Below are positions 1 through 7,866 of a DNA stretch of 64,000 nucleotides, in pieces. The position numbers and the translations under genes were made by a program. Where the stretch lies: the NCBI GenBank assembly GCA_003332265.1, contig QPGA01000001.1, positions 370,014 to 434,013 on the forward strand, written 5' to 3'. Numbering within the stretch: position 1 is the first letter of the stretch; the number at the start of each line of letters is the position of its first letter. The stretch is from Candidatus Accumulibacter meliphilus (lineage in GTDB: Bacteria > Pseudomonadota > Gammaproteobacteria > Burkholderiales > Rhodocyclaceae). The notes beneath the pieces were generated by a model. That model was not told where the DNA came from, made no database searches, and saw nothing but the letters and a program-made list of their open reading frames with translations.

Positions 1-40
1 GGCGCGTCTGTGCAAGCCAAGGCGCCATGGGCCCGCGATG

Positions 41-66
41 ATTGAGAACGCGCTTGCCTTCTCAAT
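41..66. promoter_or_regulatory. 8-bp perfect inverted repeat, possible operator
   Basis: ATTGAGAA (41-48) and TTCTCAAT (59-66) form a perfect 8-bp inverted repeat with a 10-base spacer. It lies just upstream of the first small plus-strand gene. The left half recurs at 387-394 before the second small gene. A regulator-binding role is inferred from symmetry and position only. Confidence 0.3.
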
Positions 67-118
67 CGAACAGCGCGTTCATACGGGTGTCGCAGCCAAC
101 TACCCCGAGGAGCATGCC

Positions 119-370
119 ATGACCGCCAAGACCACCCTCCAGACCACCGTGACCGATACCAACGGTCGCAACCGCGGCATGATGAGCATCCAGATCGAGT
201 TCAGCAAGGCGGCGCCGAGCATCATCATCCACGACGGCAAGACTTTCTGTGCCACCGGCAAAGCGGGCGTCAACACGAAAACAGGCAGCGCGGTGGTCGA
301 AGCAGCAAGCGACGACGACCGGGCGCGCATCGGGATTGCACGCGATGCAACGTCCATTTGGGAAGACTGA
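119..370 (+). CDS. Small hypothetical protein (83 aa)
   Basis: I do not recognise a family. The 83-residue product begins MTAKTTLQTTV and is hydrophilic, with no visible membrane segment. I chose ATG 119 because GAGGAG lies 7-8 bases upstream. The frame stays open back to an ATG at 38, and that longer leader (IEQRVHTGV) resembles the C-terminus of the small protein that opens the recombinase cassette (EQRVHDSV, about 16,280). The start is therefore uncertain and 38-370 (110 aa) remains possible. The gene is followed by a second small gene on the same strand, preceded by a related leader. Both lie at the far end of the minus-strand replication module. Confidence 0.55.
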   Translation: MTAKTTLQTTVTDTNGRNRGMMSIQIEFSKAAPSIIIHDGKTFCATGKAGVNTKTGSAVVEAASDDDRARIGIARDATSIWED

Positions 371-461
371 AAGCGTTGCCAAAATGATTGAGAAAGCACT
401 TGGCTTGTGTTCGTGGTAGAGCAATCATGTCTCTGTCATCAACGCAAACGGGAGAAACACC

Positions 462-842
462 ATGACCACCGCCAACACCATCGCCAACCCGATCCCCGCC
501 ACCGAGAACGAAGCCTGGGGCTTCTACGGCGGCATGCAGGACAATGCCGAAGTCGCATGGCTTTTGGCCATGACCGCAATCTCCAACGCTACCGGCGAGC
601 CGCTCGAATCGGTCAGGCTCTTCCTCGACAGCCGCCACGGACGACACTTTTCTGATGATGTCCGCAACCAGATGCTGGTCGGCAAGCACGTCGAGCAGGC
701 GATTCACGCCGCCATCACGCAATGGATGGGCTGGACGATCAACCGCCGGACCAGCAAAGACTCCGGCATCCCGCAAGGCTTGCCGTACCTGACGGGGTTT
801 GTGATTCACTGCGCGATCTCCGAGGAAGCACTCTCGGCCTGA
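462..842 (+). CDS. Hypothetical protein (126 aa)
   Basis: Function not recognised. The 126-residue product (starts MTTANTIANPIPATE) is soluble-looking, with a helical central part and no signal peptide. ATG 462 follows a GGGAGAA ribosome-binding site. Its 3' end overlaps the 3' end of the convergent methyltransferase gene by 37 bases (806-842). It lies downstream of the 83-aa gene and probably shares its transcription. Their leaders (38-118 and 384-461) are related, both starting with the same ATGATTGAGAA block. Confidence 0.6.
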   Translation: MTTANTIANPIPATENEAWGFYGGMQDNAEVAWLLAMTAISNATGEPLESVRLFLDSRHGRHFSDDVRNQMLVGKHVEQAIHAAITQWMGWTINRRTSKDSGIPQGLPYLTGFVIHCAISEEALSA

Positions 843-2065
843 CCCAACACCGCATCAAACTCAACGCCATCCGACTCCCGGGTGGCGTTCTTGCCGGTGT
901 AGTCCTGCCAGCGGCGAACGATGGTATCGACGTACTTGGGGTCCAGTTCCATCAACCGCGCGGACCGTCCCGACTTCTCGGCGGCGATCAACGTGGTACC
1001 GGAGCCGCCGAAGCAATCGAGCACCGTATCGCCCGGGTGGCTCGAATTGCGAATCGCGCGCTCGACGAGTTCCACGGGCTTCATCGTCGGATGGAGATCG
1101 TTCTTGACGGGCTTCTTGATCTGCCACACGTCGCCCTGGTCACGGTCGCCGCACCAGTGGCGCTTGCCGCCCTCGGGCCAACCGTAGAGCATCGGCTCGT
1201 ACTGGCGCTGATAGTCGGCGCGGCCCAGCGTGAAGGTGTTCTTCGCCCAGATGATGAAGGTCGACCAGTGGCCACCGGCGGCGCGGAACGCTGACTGCAG
1301 CACGTCGAGCTCGCTGGAGGACATCGCGATGTAGACCGCGCCATTGCAGCGCGCCAGCGCCGGGGTGAGGGCCGCCACCAGGAAATCGTGGAACCCGTCA
1401 CCCAGGTTGTCGTTGATGATCGCGCGATTCTTGCCGCGCACTTTGTCCTTCGCGCTGTTGGCGTAGTTCACGTTGTACGGCGGGTCTTGCCAGAGCATCG
1501 ACACGTGATCGGTGCCGAGAAGCGCCGGGTAGCTGCCTTCTTGCGTGGCGTCCCCGCACAGCAGCCGGTGCTTGCCGAGCACCCACACATCACCCAACCG
1601 CGACACCGGCGTTTCCGGCACGTCCGGCACGGCGTCGTCTTCGGTGTTCCCCGCCGCAGTCGTCTCCTCGCCGGTCATGATTTCCAGCAACTGGTCGGCA
1701 TCGAAGCCGGTCATTGTCAGATCGAAGTCGTCGAGCTTCAGCTCATCGAGTTCGAGGCGCAGCAGATCCTCGTCCCACTCGGCCCAGGTCGCCGAGCGGT
1801 TGGCCAGCAGACGAAAGGCCTTGATCTGCGTCGGCGTCAGGTCGTCGGCGAGGATCACCGGCACCGTGTCGAGCCCGAGCTTGCGCGCCGCCTTCAGGCG
1901 CAGGTGACCATCGACCAGGCGCCCATCGGACTGGGCGACACAGGGGATCCGAAAGCCGAACTCCTGGATGGCGGCGGCCATCTGGTCGACGGCATGATCG
2001 TTCTTGCGAGGATTGCGCGCGTACTCGATCAGGCGGTCGATCGGCCACTGCTCAACGGTCAGCAT
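806..2065 (-). CDS. ParB-domain / DNA methyltransferase fusion (DPPY type)
   Basis: Predicted DNA modification methylase fused to a ParB/sulfiredoxin-like N-terminal domain. Residues about 1-110 carry the ParB box with NPRKN (18-22) and VDGHLRLKAARK (51-62). The methyltransferase follows, with catalytic motif DPPYNVNY (194-201) and SAM-binding motif FGGSGTT near 352-358. Motif IV preceding motif I is the beta-class order, and DPPY is usual for N6-adenine methylation. I chose ATG 2065 (419 aa) because GGGGAG lies 7 bases upstream; a further 12 upstream codons are open. It overlaps the preceding methyltransferase by 14 bases, so the two are co-transcribed. No cognate restriction enzyme is adjacent, which suggests protection of the element's DNA (inference). 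Confidence 0.88.
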   Translation of the reverse strand: MLTVEQWPIDRLIEYARNPRKNDHAVDQMAAAIQEFGFRIPCVAQSDGRLVDGHLRLKAARKLGLDTVPVILADDLTPTQIKAFRLLANRSATWAEWDEDLLRLELDELKLDDFDLTMTGFDADQLLEIMTGEETTAAGNTEDDAVPDVPETPVSRLGDVWVLGKHRLLCGDATQEGSYPALLGTDHVSMLWQDPPYNVNYANSAKDKVRGKNRAIINDNLGDGFHDFLVAALTPALARCNGAVYIAMSSSELDVLQSAFRAAGGHWSTFIIWAKNTFTLGRADYQRQYEPMLYGWPEGGKRHWCGDRDQGDVWQIKKPVKNDLHPTMKPVELVERAIRNSSHPGDTVLDCFGGSGTTLIAAEKSGRSARLMELDPKYVDTIVRRWQDYTGKNATRESDGVEFDAVLGQAESASSEIAQ

Positions 2066-3458
2066 CGTCGCTCCCCAGGCGCTCGTCGGCGACTTCGACA
2101 AAGGTCTGGCCGGTGGCTGCGAGTGTCACCGGCACGCCAGCAAAATTCTGCTGGAAGCGCTTGATGGCCACATCGACGTACTCGGGGGCAATCTCGACCG
2201 AGCGGGCGATGCGGCCGGTACGCTGTGCCGCGAGCATCGTCGTTCCTGAACCGCAGAAGGGTTCGAACACGAGGTCGCCGGTGTCGGAGTAGGCCTCGAG
2301 GATGAACTCCGGAAGGGCGATGGGGAAGACGGCGGGGTGGTCGATCCCCTCGCCGATCGATCCGCGCTGGCGAGTCGCGGTGACGACCGAGTCCGGAATG
2401 CGGAAGTCCTGTGTCACCTTGCCGGCGTGATTCCAGCCGGTGCGCTCGCCTTCCCGGGTGCGCAGCCCGCCGCTGCTGCTGCCGTCGGCCTGCAGATGCT
2501 TGTCCTGACCCGCGAACTTGCACGGTACGATCTTGTTCGGCTTCCGCGCCTCGCGATTGAAGTGGAAGAGGAACTCGTGGCGCGGTGCGAGTCGGCCGGC
2601 CCAATCGCCAGGAACGGTCACGCCCTGGTCCCACACGTACCAGCCGAAGAAGCGCCAACCCTGGCGCGGCATCCAGGTGAGCCATTCGTCCCAGTAGCGC
2701 ACCACGGTGCCTTCGCGATGGACCAGGCCGAGGTTGACCAGCATCTGTGCCGCGCTGGCCATCACGGTCATCGCCAGGGCGAAGACGCCCTGCATCAAGC
2801 GATCCCAGTCGGCGATGCCACCGGTTGTGTAGGCGCGCTGGTTGGCGTATGGCGGGCTGGTGAACAGCAGGTTGGCTTGCTCGCAGGGCATAAGCGTGGT
2901 GATCACGCCGGCGTCCGCGGCGTCACCGCAGATCAAGCGATGCTGACCCAGAGCCCACACGTCGCCAAGGCGCGAGACTGGCTTGGGGGGCACCTCGGGT
3001 ACGTCGTCGGCGGCATCGGTCTGGTTGCCATCGCCCGGCTGCTCCGCGTCGGTGTGACTGTCCGCCAGCAAGGCCTCGATCTCATCGGCGTCGAAACCTG
3101 TCAACGACAGATCAAAGTCGGCCAGCTTCAGGTCTTCGAGTTCCAGTGCCAGCAGGGCGTCGTCCCAGCCGGCATCGAGCGCCATGCGGTTGTCCGCGAT
3201 GAGATAGGCGCGCTTCTGGGTCGGCGTGAGGTGGGCCAGTTCGATGACCGGTACATCGTCCAGGTTCAGCTTGCGCGCCGCGGCGAGTCGGCCGTGACCG
3301 GCGACGATGCCGTTGTCGCCATCGACCAGGATTGGGTTGGTCCACCCGTACTCGACGATGCTGGCGGCGATCTTGGCCACTTGCTCGGCGGTGTGGGTAC
3401 GCGGATTCCGGGCGCAGGGAATCAGCGTCTCGACCTTGCGGTACTCGACGTTGAGCAT
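2052..3458 (-). CDS. ParB-domain / DNA methyltransferase fusion (SPPY type)
   Basis: Second ParB-methyltransferase fusion, a paralogue of the downstream gene. The ParB box covers residues about 1-110 (ARNPR at 16-20; VAGHGRLAAARK at 52-63). The linker around 161-180 closely matches its neighbour's. The catalytic motif is TSPPYANQRAY (200-210) and the SAM motif is FCGSGTT (401-407), again beta-class order. An S/TSPPY motif IV is typical of N4-cytosine methylases, so this copy probably has a different chemistry. The likely start is ATG 3458 (468 aa); a GTG at 3509 is in frame but sits inside the upstream terminator hairpin. Two terminator-like hairpins lie directly upstream, so its promoter or read-through is unclear. 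Confidence 0.87.
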   Translation of the reverse strand: MLNVEYRKVETLIPCARNPRTHTAEQVAKIAASIVEYGWTNPILVDGDNGIVAGHGRLAAARKLNLDDVPVIELAHLTPTQKRAYLIADNRMALDAGWDDALLALELEDLKLADFDLSLTGFDADEIEALLADSHTDAEQPGDGNQTDAADDVPEVPPKPVSRLGDVWALGQHRLICGDAADAGVITTLMPCEQANLLFTSPPYANQRAYTTGGIADWDRLMQGVFALAMTVMASAAQMLVNLGLVHREGTVVRYWDEWLTWMPRQGWRFFGWYVWDQGVTVPGDWAGRLAPRHEFLFHFNREARKPNKIVPCKFAGQDKHLQADGSSSGGLRTREGERTGWNHAGKVTQDFRIPDSVVTATRQRGSIGEGIDHPAVFPIALPEFILEAYSDTGDLVFEPFCGSGTTMLAAQRTGRIARSVEIAPEYVDVAIKRFQQNFAGVPVTLAATGQTFVEVADERLGSDDADR

Positions 3459-3494
3459 GGTGTTCGGGAGTTCCAGGAGGGTGCGGCGCTGAAA

Positions 3495-3519
3495 GCAAAA
3501 ACCCGCCACCGGGGCGGGT
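3495..3519 (-). terminator. Rho-independent terminator
   Basis: ACCCGCC (3501-3507) pairs with GGCGGGT (3513-3519) over a 5-base loop. On the minus strand the hairpin is followed by TTTTT. It lies between the DUF6456 gene and the methyltransferase pair. Confidence 0.7.
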
Positions 3520-3537
3520 CAAGTCGAGCCAGAATGC

Positions 3538-3576
3538 AAAAACGCCTGCGGCGAGGAGGATCGGCAGGCGCTTTTG
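3538..3576. terminator. Hairpin terminator, T/A tracts on both sides
   Basis: CGCCTGC (3543-3549) pairs with GCAGGCG (3564-3570). There is an A5 run on the left and CTTTTGTTT on the right, so it could act in either direction. It directly precedes the other terminator, giving a double stop after the DUF6456 gene on the minus strand. Confidence 0.6.
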
Positions 3577-3609
3577 TTTGAGGCTGACGAAATGCTAGGC
3601 CTTCGATGT

Positions 3610-4149
3610 TCACCGGTCAAGGGGTTTGCTCCCGGCCTCACGCAAATACCCGTAATGCATAGCAAGCATGGCGAGCGCCGCGACCAGGATCCCGCGCGCC
3701 TCGGGCTGTGACAGCGGCCGACCGTTCCAGCCTTGTTGCGCCGACCACTCCTTGATGCTCTGCCCGAGCCCGGCGACATGCCACACTGCCGAGCCACCCG
3801 GACTGGCGATACCGCCCACGGCGTCGAGCGCCTGGCCGATACGCTTGCGGGCAAAGGCGGTGCGCTCGGTCATGCTGTCGCACCATTGTCCACCGCGAAT
3901 GCGGTCGAGCGCCAGCGCGCGCGGTCCGTCCAGTTGAGCCCGCGCGAACGTGGCCGAGAATTCCTGCCCGGCGTCGTGCATCGGTGGCGTGATGGTGCCG
4001 TTCTTCAGCATCAGCCTGAGCGAATCGATGGTACGGAAGTGCTCGTTGCCCTGGTGCTCACCGGACGCCTCGCGCACCCACTCGACCTGACGACTGCCGG
4101 CCAGGGGGCGCACCGGACCGTACGGAGTGGGTTTCGTCTTGGCGCTCAT
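3610..4149 (-). CDS. DUF6456-like protein
   Basis: A 179-residue product beginning MSAKTKPTPYG. The central segment (DAGQEFSATFARAQL) and the C-terminal part (RIGQALDAVGG, then a helix ending LAMHYGYL) resemble the DUF6456 family of phage and element proteins, whose biochemical role is unknown to me. ATG 4149 is supported by GGGGAGAA 8 bases upstream. It overlaps the preceding 75-aa gene by 4 bases (ATGA), so both belong to the same operon. It is the last gene before two terminators. The family assignment comes from remembered sequence similarity. Confidence 0.65.
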   Translation of the reverse strand: MSAKTKPTPYGPVRPLAGSRQVEWVREASGEHQGNEHFRTIDSLRLMLKNGTITPPMHDAGQEFSATFARAQLDGPRALALDRIRGGQWCDSMTERTAFARKRIGQALDAVGGIASPGGSAVWHVAGLGQSIKEWSAQQGWNGRPLSQPEARGILVAALAMLAMHYGYLREAGSKPLDR

Positions 4150-4373
4150 CGCGAGTTCTCCCCACGGCGATCGGAAGCCTTCTGCCGGCGTCCGTAGAGC
4201 CGGCTGCCGATCGCCTCGAGGAGCGTGCGCTCCCAACGGTCGGTGACCGATTCGAGCGACACCGCGATGACGCCCTGCTTGTGCCAAGCGGCGGCACGCA
4301 TCGCCCGCAGCTCGTCTTCGGTCGCTGGCGCCACCGGCACCAGGCGCCCGAGGGTGCAGGTCAGTCGGCTCAT
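4146..4373 (-). CDS. Small hypothetical protein (75 aa)
   Basis: A 75-residue basic protein, MSRLTCTLGRLVPVAP at the start and an arginine-rich C-terminus (GSRLYGRRQKASDRRG). No family recognised. Coding is supported by 4-base ATGA overlaps at both ends, with the RuvC-like gene upstream and the DUF6456 gene downstream. A GGGGG-rich ribosome-binding site precedes ATG 4373. The position suggests a small accessory factor of phage DNA metabolism. Confidence 0.65.
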   Translation of the reverse strand: MSRLTCTLGRLVPVAPATEDELRAMRAAAWHKQGVIAVSLESVTDRWERTLLEAIGSRLYGRRQKASDRRGENSR

Positions 4374-4888
4374 CGTGCACCCCCTTTCAGCACCCATTGC
4401 AGAAGCGCCAGCGCATCCGCTTCGTTGTCGTCGGCGGGATAAAAACCCTTGGCGCGCATCGCCGCGATCACCTCGTCCTTGCCGGCATTGCCGCGTCCGG
4501 TCGCGTGCTTCTTGATCGTGCCGACCGGCACGCCCTGGTAGGGCACCTGGTGGAGCTCGCACCACGCCGTGAGCTGGCCGAGGAAGGCGCCGTAGGTGTG
4601 GGCCGCCGCCGTGCCTCGGTGCGCGCGCACTTCCTCGAACACGACGGCGGTCAGCGGACCGGCCTTGGCCTGCAATTCGTCAAGCCACGCGGCGAAGCGC
4701 AGCAGCGGCATGCCGCCGCCCTCGAAGCGGCCCGCTTTGAAGGTCTCGGTACCCGAGGTGATGGGACCGCGTGGATAGGCCAGCGCCCAGCCGGTGTGCT
4801 GGCCGAGATCGAGCGCGAGTACAGCGCCGGGCAGGGTCACTGCGGCGCGAGGGCTGGCCGCTGGCGGGGGTGTTGAATGGTGAGACAT
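4370..4888 (-). CDS. RuvC-like (RNase H fold) Holliday junction resolvase
   Basis: A 172-residue nuclease of the RuvC/RNase H fold, expected to resolve branched DNA from replication or recombination. Acidic motifs occur in family order: LALDLGQHTGWAL (D27), VVFEEV (E85/E86), then GKDEVIAAM and DDNEADALAL (D153/D154, D158). ATG 4888 is preceded by GGAGGAA; 15 open upstream codons lack a comparable site. The gene follows the primase-polymerase after a 304-base AT-rich gap and overlaps the next gene by 4 bases. Its length (172 aa) matches cellular RuvC, but the divergent sequence points to a phage version. Confidence 0.75.
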   Translation of the reverse strand: MSHHSTPPPAASPRAAVTLPGAVLALDLGQHTGWALAYPRGPITSGTETFKAGRFEGGGMPLLRFAAWLDELQAKAGPLTAVVFEEVRAHRGTAAAHTYGAFLGQLTAWCELHQVPYQGVPVGTIKKHATGRGNAGKDEVIAAMRAKGFYPADDNEADALALLQWVLKGGAR

Positions 4889-5192
4889 GGTGCAGTTCCT
4901 CCAAGAGGCTAAGGCGGCCTGGAGGAGCGGCACGCGACCGGGTCAGGGTCTTCGGCGCTCCCTCATGCCCGATCGGGATCGGGTACGGGTCAGAGCAAAA
5001 ATGGGGCTACGGCAATAACGTCAATACTTCAATCTTTCAATGGAGTGCTCGTGGCGAGAGAGATAGATATATCAATATTTAATTCTTTCAATATATCCTG
5101 TTTTCTCTCTCCCTCTCTTCGGGTCTCGCGCGCGAGGCGATGTGGATGTGTGTACGCAGGGCATGTGAAGTTTGAAATAATAAAAATTGAAG
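4889..5192. other. Intergenic AT-rich stretch with short repeats
   Basis: This 304-base gap in the minus operon holds no credible gene. From about 5,010 to 5,215 it is far AT-richer than its surroundings. It contains two related blocks, TCAATACTTCAATCTTTCAA near 5022 and a similar block near 5070, plus CT/GA-rich tracts. It could hold a promoter for the RuvC-like gene or an origin next to the primase gene; neither is shown. Confidence 0.4.
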
Positions 5193-7532
5193 TTAATCAC
5201 TGTCACCATCTAACGCATTGTTTGTAAGCGCTTTTATTACTTGCGTTGGACGTCGGGTTCCTTGAATCATGGCGACCTCGATGAACTGTGCGTCCAGCAG
5301 CGTTTGCAGCACGCTGTCGCGCTGACGGCCATCCATGAACTGCGTACGACGCGTAAACTCGCTCCTAGTCATCCCCTCGGTCCCCGACCCTTGAAGTATC
5401 AGGAGCGCGCGCTTGTGATTCGACTCGATGACGTTCTCCGAAACCCGCATCGACGCTTCACGAATGGTCTGATTGGCGCAATGCCGTGCGATGAGAATGC
5501 CCCACTCTGCGTCCTCTTTCTGGATCTGCGGATCCACCGCATCGCGCGATACGGCACGGATGAGAGCGAGCTTGGTGGCGTTTTCCTCGATGCGCGCCAG
5601 GATCGACGCGAAACCGCTGCCGGACGAGGCGCGCAGGTCATCCAGGAGGTCGCGGTCAAGCGCCTTGAATCCTGCCTTTGCCTTGTCACTCATGGGCACC
5701 AAGCGGGGTGTCGGCGACACCTGATCCACGCCACCGATATCGCTGAGGTTGCCCGACAGCTTGCCCCCGCCCTGATGGATCAGCAGCAGGCGATCAATCA
5801 ACCCCTGGGGCGGATCGATGACGCCGAAGTCCTTGTTGCTATCCGGGAAGTCCTCCTCCGTCTGAAGGATCAGGAACCGCGCCAGCGAACCATCAGCGAC
5901 GTTGGCTGCCTGCAGCGCTTGCCAGAAGTGCACCGGCGTCGTCGTGCCGTAGACACACACACAGGGTTGATGAATCGCCCGATGCGCGGCATCTGCCTGG
6001 CTCTGTGCATATTCGATTCCGAAATAGGTGGTACCCGACGTCGTATAGAGCTCGGTGAGCAGATCCAGGATCTCGCAGACATAGCGCGGTGAGCGCTTGC
6101 GGTCGACAGCCGCCGACAGGAACATGCCGAATTCATCGAGTTGAAACAGCGGCGAAGGCTGCCGAGACAACGCATTGAGCAGCCCCGAACCAGAGGCGAT
6201 CTTGTTGCCACCGAGGTACTGCAGCAGCCCGGCTCGGCGAAGAAGCTCGTTGATCACCAGCCGGCTGTTGTTCTTGCCAGCGCCACTCTCGGCAACCCCA
6301 ACGACGTAGAGGTTCGAACGGATGTTGCTCGCCGTGCGGTACTTACGCCCCATCAGCGCGCCGACGGCGGCCAAGGACGCTCCCAGTGCAAGCACGGGCT
6401 GTGAACGCTTCGCGCTGCGGTCCATCAGCTCCATCATGTCGGCAATGACGCCCCCGACCTGATTCCAACCAAATGGCATCAATGTCGCCTGGGGCATCTT
6501 TGTCCCGACCTTCTTGTAGGGTGCCGTCACGGGACCGAGCATCGCTTTGGTGCTGTTAAGCATTTCGAGAAACTCCTTCGCCGGATGATGACCGTTCACG
6601 ATCAGCGCGCCGTTGAGTTGCAGCGTCGGAGCCGGGTCCCAACCTACCTCGAGCGCCAGTCTGTAGAGCGTGCCGGCACCAATGCGGGTCGGCTTCATGC
6701 CACGCCATGCCTTGTCCGTTGTCTCGGGAACATTCTTCACTGCGCGTCCCGACCAGGCCTCGAACAGTGGCCAGCCATCGTCGCCCAACGCACCCTTAAT
6801 CGCCAGGCCGATCCGCACCCAACTGTCGTAGTCGAGGTCATCGTTCGCGATGAAGCGCAACGCCTCGGTGACCGCCTCAAGTGTGCCGCGCTGTTCCCCA
6901 GCCCCGCCAGCGGCTGTTTCAGCGCCTTGAAGATGCGGCAACCGCGCCGGCCGCAATTCTGGCGGCACCAGCGCGATCGCTGCCGTGGCAAAAGCGTGCG
7001 CCTGCGCCTCGGTGACCGTCGGCAGCTCCCCGATCCCGATCTCGGCCAGCGTCTCCAGTGGCCAGTCGTAAGGCTGACCGGTCTCCGGATGAATACCGTA
7101 GGCGATGAACTGCTGGCCCAGGCCGAGGACCTCGATTGGCGGCAGCTTGAACCCCTTGAACGGCTGGTCGGCGCGATAGACCAGGAGGCGCTTGGGGGCC
7201 CGGCCAATGCGCAACGCCGGCGTGTCGCCCAGCATCTCGCGGGCCAGGACCTCGATACGCTTGGCCAACTTCGGATCGCTCAACACATCGATATCGATGC
7301 CGATCACCCGCCCGGCAGCGACGCCGATGCCGGCATCCGGCCAGTCGCCCCAGACGTCGATCTCGTGGTCGGTGGTGTCGCGCGTGCAATGGCGACTCCA
7401 GGCCGGATAGTCGCGCCACGTACCGCGGCGAAACACGCCCGGCTTCTTGGTGCCCGGCTGGATCGGCAGGATCGGAAATCCGGCGTCGACGAGTTTGGCG
7501 CCCAACTGCGCCATGAAACTGGAAGCGGTCAT
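5193..7532 (-). CDS. Primase-polymerase / helicase-like replication protein
   Basis: A 779-residue element replication protein. The N-terminal bifunctional primase/polymerase domain (about 1-200) shows the catalytic GIDID pair (D80, D82) after GIGVAAG. A PriCT-type helical segment follows near 235-300 (region containing YDSWVRIGLAIKGA). A DUF3987-like P-loop domain lies from about 360, with a Walker A variant GVAESGAGKN near 410-420. It should prime and perhaps drive element replication. ATG 7532 has a strong GAGGAGG site; 23 upstream codons are open without support. It lies just downstream of the DUF6511 gene and upstream of the AT-rich gap. Confidence 0.85.
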   Translation of the reverse strand: MTASSFMAQLGAKLVDAGFPILPIQPGTKKPGVFRRGTWRDYPAWSRHCTRDTTDHEIDVWGDWPDAGIGVAAGRVIGIDIDVLSDPKLAKRIEVLAREMLGDTPALRIGRAPKRLLVYRADQPFKGFKLPPIEVLGLGQQFIAYGIHPETGQPYDWPLETLAEIGIGELPTVTEAQAHAFATAAIALVPPELRPARLPHLQGAETAAGGAGEQRGTLEAVTEALRFIANDDLDYDSWVRIGLAIKGALGDDGWPLFEAWSGRAVKNVPETTDKAWRGMKPTRIGAGTLYRLALEVGWDPAPTLQLNGALIVNGHHPAKEFLEMLNSTKAMLGPVTAPYKKVGTKMPQATLMPFGWNQVGGVIADMMELMDRSAKRSQPVLALGASLAAVGALMGRKYRTASNIRSNLYVVGVAESGAGKNNSRLVINELLRRAGLLQYLGGNKIASGSGLLNALSRQPSPLFQLDEFGMFLSAAVDRKRSPRYVCEILDLLTELYTTSGTTYFGIEYAQSQADAAHRAIHQPCVCVYGTTTPVHFWQALQAANVADGSLARFLILQTEEDFPDSNKDFGVIDPPQGLIDRLLLIHQGGGKLSGNLSDIGGVDQVSPTPRLVPMSDKAKAGFKALDRDLLDDLRASSGSGFASILARIEENATKLALIRAVSRDAVDPQIQKEDAEWGILIARHCANQTIREASMRVSENVIESNHKRALLILQGSGTEGMTRSEFTRRTQFMDGRQRDSVLQTLLDAQFIEVAMIQGTRRPTQVIKALTNNALDGDSD

Positions 7533-7542
7533 TACCTCCTCC

Positions 7543-7866
7543 TCAAAACGGCGGGTCTTGGTTATAGGCTTCCCGCAGGTGATCCTGGAAAGCAGTGACA
7601 ACGACGTCGATCAGCGTCGACCATTCGTGCGCCGACCACTGGGCCAGATTGGTGCGGCCGAGCGATTCGACGTACTCGCCGCCTACGGCGCTGGCCTGAC
7701 GCAGTGCGGCTTCTTCATGTTTATTGGGGTCGATCATTCCTTTGAGCCTCCCGATGATGTCCAGACACCGCATGGAACAGGCCCACAGATCGGGGCCGCT
7801 CTGGCGGGTCAGACGTGGTGAGTAACCAAAACCACGGTAGTCGCGGCGGCACACGTCGCAGAGCAT
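7543..7866 (-). CDS. DUF6511-like zinc-finger protein
   Basis: A 107-residue protein with a putative Zn-binding head: MLCDVCRRDYRGFGY (C3, C6) and WACSMRCLD. A helical C-terminal half begins GMIDPNKHEEAALRQ. The CSMRCLD...GMID pattern is that of DUF6511 proteins found in phage-like regions. ATG 7866 overlaps the stop of the helicase gene by one base (TGATG), implying translational coupling; the longer open frame upstream is the helicase gene read in another frame. Role unknown; placement between helicase and primase suggests DNA replication. Confidence 0.7.
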   Translation of the reverse strand: MLCDVCRRDYRGFGYSPRLTRQSGPDLWACSMRCLDIIGRLKGMIDPNKHEEAALRQASAVGGEYVESLGRTNLAQWSAHEWSTLIDVVVTAFQDHLREAYNQDPPF

